A stretch of DNA of 8,141 nucleotides from an uncultured Rhodospirillales bacterium. Its GTDB lineage: Bacteria; Pseudomonadota; Alphaproteobacteria; Acetobacterales; Acetobacteraceae. A model generated the notes under the pieces. It was not told the DNA's origin. It did not search any database and was given only the letters and a program-made list of their open reading frames with translations. The stretch lies in NCBI GenBank assembly GCA_903844785.1, contig CAIMVB010000367.1, forward strand, positions 1 to 8,141, read 5' to 3'. Shown piece by piece: positions 7,344 through 8,141 of the stretch. Positions within the stretch are counted from its first letter, which is position 1. The number at the start of each line of letters is the position of its first letter. The position numbers and the translations under genes were made by a program.

Positions 7344-8141
7344 TCAGCCGCCGAAAACGCGCCGCCCGGCTTTCCAGGTGCCAAGCACCCGGCCTTCCAG
7401 GGCACGACCATCAAAGGGGGAATTCTGCGCCTTGCCGGGCAGTTTGCCGGCTTCAACCTTCCAGCCGCGATCGGGGTGGAACAACACCAAATCCGCCGGC
7501 GCGCCCTTGGCCAACCTGCCCTGCGGCAAATCCAGCAAATTGGCGGGCCGCGCGGTCAGCAGCGCAAGCGCGGTGAGCATGGGCACATCCCCCGCATGCA
7601 CGCGCGCCAAAGTCACGCCCAGCAGCGTGGCAAGCCCTGCCCCACCCGCTTCGGCCTGCGCAAAAGGCAAGCGCTTATCATCCGCATCGCGCGGCTGATG
7701 GTCTGAAGCAATGGCATCAATCGTGCCATCCGTGAGTGCGGCCACCACCGCCTGCCGATCAGCCTCGGTCCGCAAAGGCGGCGAAAGCTTCGCATAGCTG
7801 CGGTAATCGCCAATCGCGGTTTCGTTCAAATCGAAATAGGGCGGTGCAGTATCGCAGGTAACGGCCAGCCCCTCAGCCTTGGCGGCGCGGATCAAATCAA
7901 GCGCGGCGGCGGTGGAGATGTGCGCGAAATGCACATGCCCGCCCGTAATGCGCGCCAGCGCGATGTCGCGCGCCACCATCATGGCTTCCGCCGCCGGCGT
8001 AATGCCAGGCAGGCCAAGGCGCGTGGCCAATTCGCCTTCGGTGGCGGCACCGCCGGCGGCAAGGCTCGGTTCTTCTGGGTGCTGCACAATGAAACTGCCA
8101 AAGGCCCGCGCGTAAGACAGTGCCAACCGCATGCTGCGCGC
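7344..8141 (-). CDS. pyrC: Dihydroorotase-family protein (PyrC), C-terminal part, cut by window edge
   Basis: The frame is open from the right edge and gives 265 residues of a class I-type dihydroorotase, the amidohydrolase that interconverts carbamoyl-aspartate and dihydroorotate in pyrimidine synthesis. Visible signatures: VQHPEEPSLA (19-28 of the fragment; H21 fits a metal-ligand His), the RLGLPGITPAAEA segment, VHFAHIST (70-77; H74 fits another ligand), KLSPPLR (118-124), ASDHQPRDADDKRLPF (145-160; D147 fits the catalytic Asp) and the C-terminal beta-sandwich part LAKGAPADLVLF to the end. The N-terminal HxH metal site lies outside the window. An internal ATG at 8132 is not the real start because the frame and homology continue upstream. 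Odd points: the usual DHAPH reads DHQPR, and the usual PHH-type motif reads PPYFDL. A non-catalytic dihydroorotase-like partner of aspartate transcarbamoylase is the main alternative. The adjacent pyrB usual in this order would lie outside the window. Confidence 0.88.
   Translation of the reverse strand, partial: ARSMRLALSYARAFGSFIVQHPEEPSLAAGGAATEGELATRLGLPGITPAAEAMMVARDIALARITGGHVHFAHISTAAALDLIRAAKAEGLAVTCDTAPPYFDLNETAIGDYRSYAKLSPPLRTEADRQAVVAALTDGTIDAIASDHQPRDADDKRLPFAQAEAGGAGLATLLGVTLARVHAGDVPMLTALALLTARPANLLDLPQGRLAKGAPADLVLFHPDRGWKVEAGKLPGKAQNSPFDGRALEGRVLGTWKAGRRVFGG

Overview
The window is a compact block of six genes, all on the minus strand, with no RNA gene, mobile element or CRISPR array that I can recognise. 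Base composition is high in G+C (roughly 60-65 % by eye). The order dihydroorotase, PlsY, DprA, TopA, RNase R is one I associate with Alphaproteobacteria. An Acetobacteraceae/Rhodospirillales-type organism is my best guess, but that rests on gene order and protein flavour and not on a marker gene.

Layout in the direction of transcription, from high to low coordinates: (1) the C-terminal ~265 residues of a dihydroorotase-family protein (pyrC), cut by the right edge; (2) plsY, glycerol-3-phosphate acyltransferase, 3 bases after pyrC; (3) a 54-base AT-rich gap with a small dyad, then dprA, the ssDNA-binding RecA loader; (4) topA, DNA topoisomerase I, which overlaps the dprA stop as GTGA or starts at an ATG 15 bases inside; (5) rnr, RNase R, 1 base after the topA stop; (6) the N-terminal ~185 residues of an exported S41 (C-terminal-processing) peptidase. 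This last frame begins at or just inside the rnr stop and is cut by the left edge. It has no usable ATG near its signal peptide, so automatic calling can easily miss it.

The spacings suggest one operon, with a possible internal promoter in the plsY-dprA gap. Functionally it joins pyrimidine synthesis, phospholipid synthesis, DNA uptake and recombination, supercoil control, RNA turnover and envelope proteolysis. This looks like conserved housekeeping co-location and not a dedicated new system. I found no convincing undescribed system. The points worth a second look are local: a 54-base low-GC patch inside dprA, an AT-rich dyad before dprA, a six-copy lysine/alanine/proline repeat at the TopA C-terminus, active-site changes in the dihydroorotase, and the non-ATG start and long N-terminal region of the S41 peptidase. 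Every gap between genes is under 60 bases.
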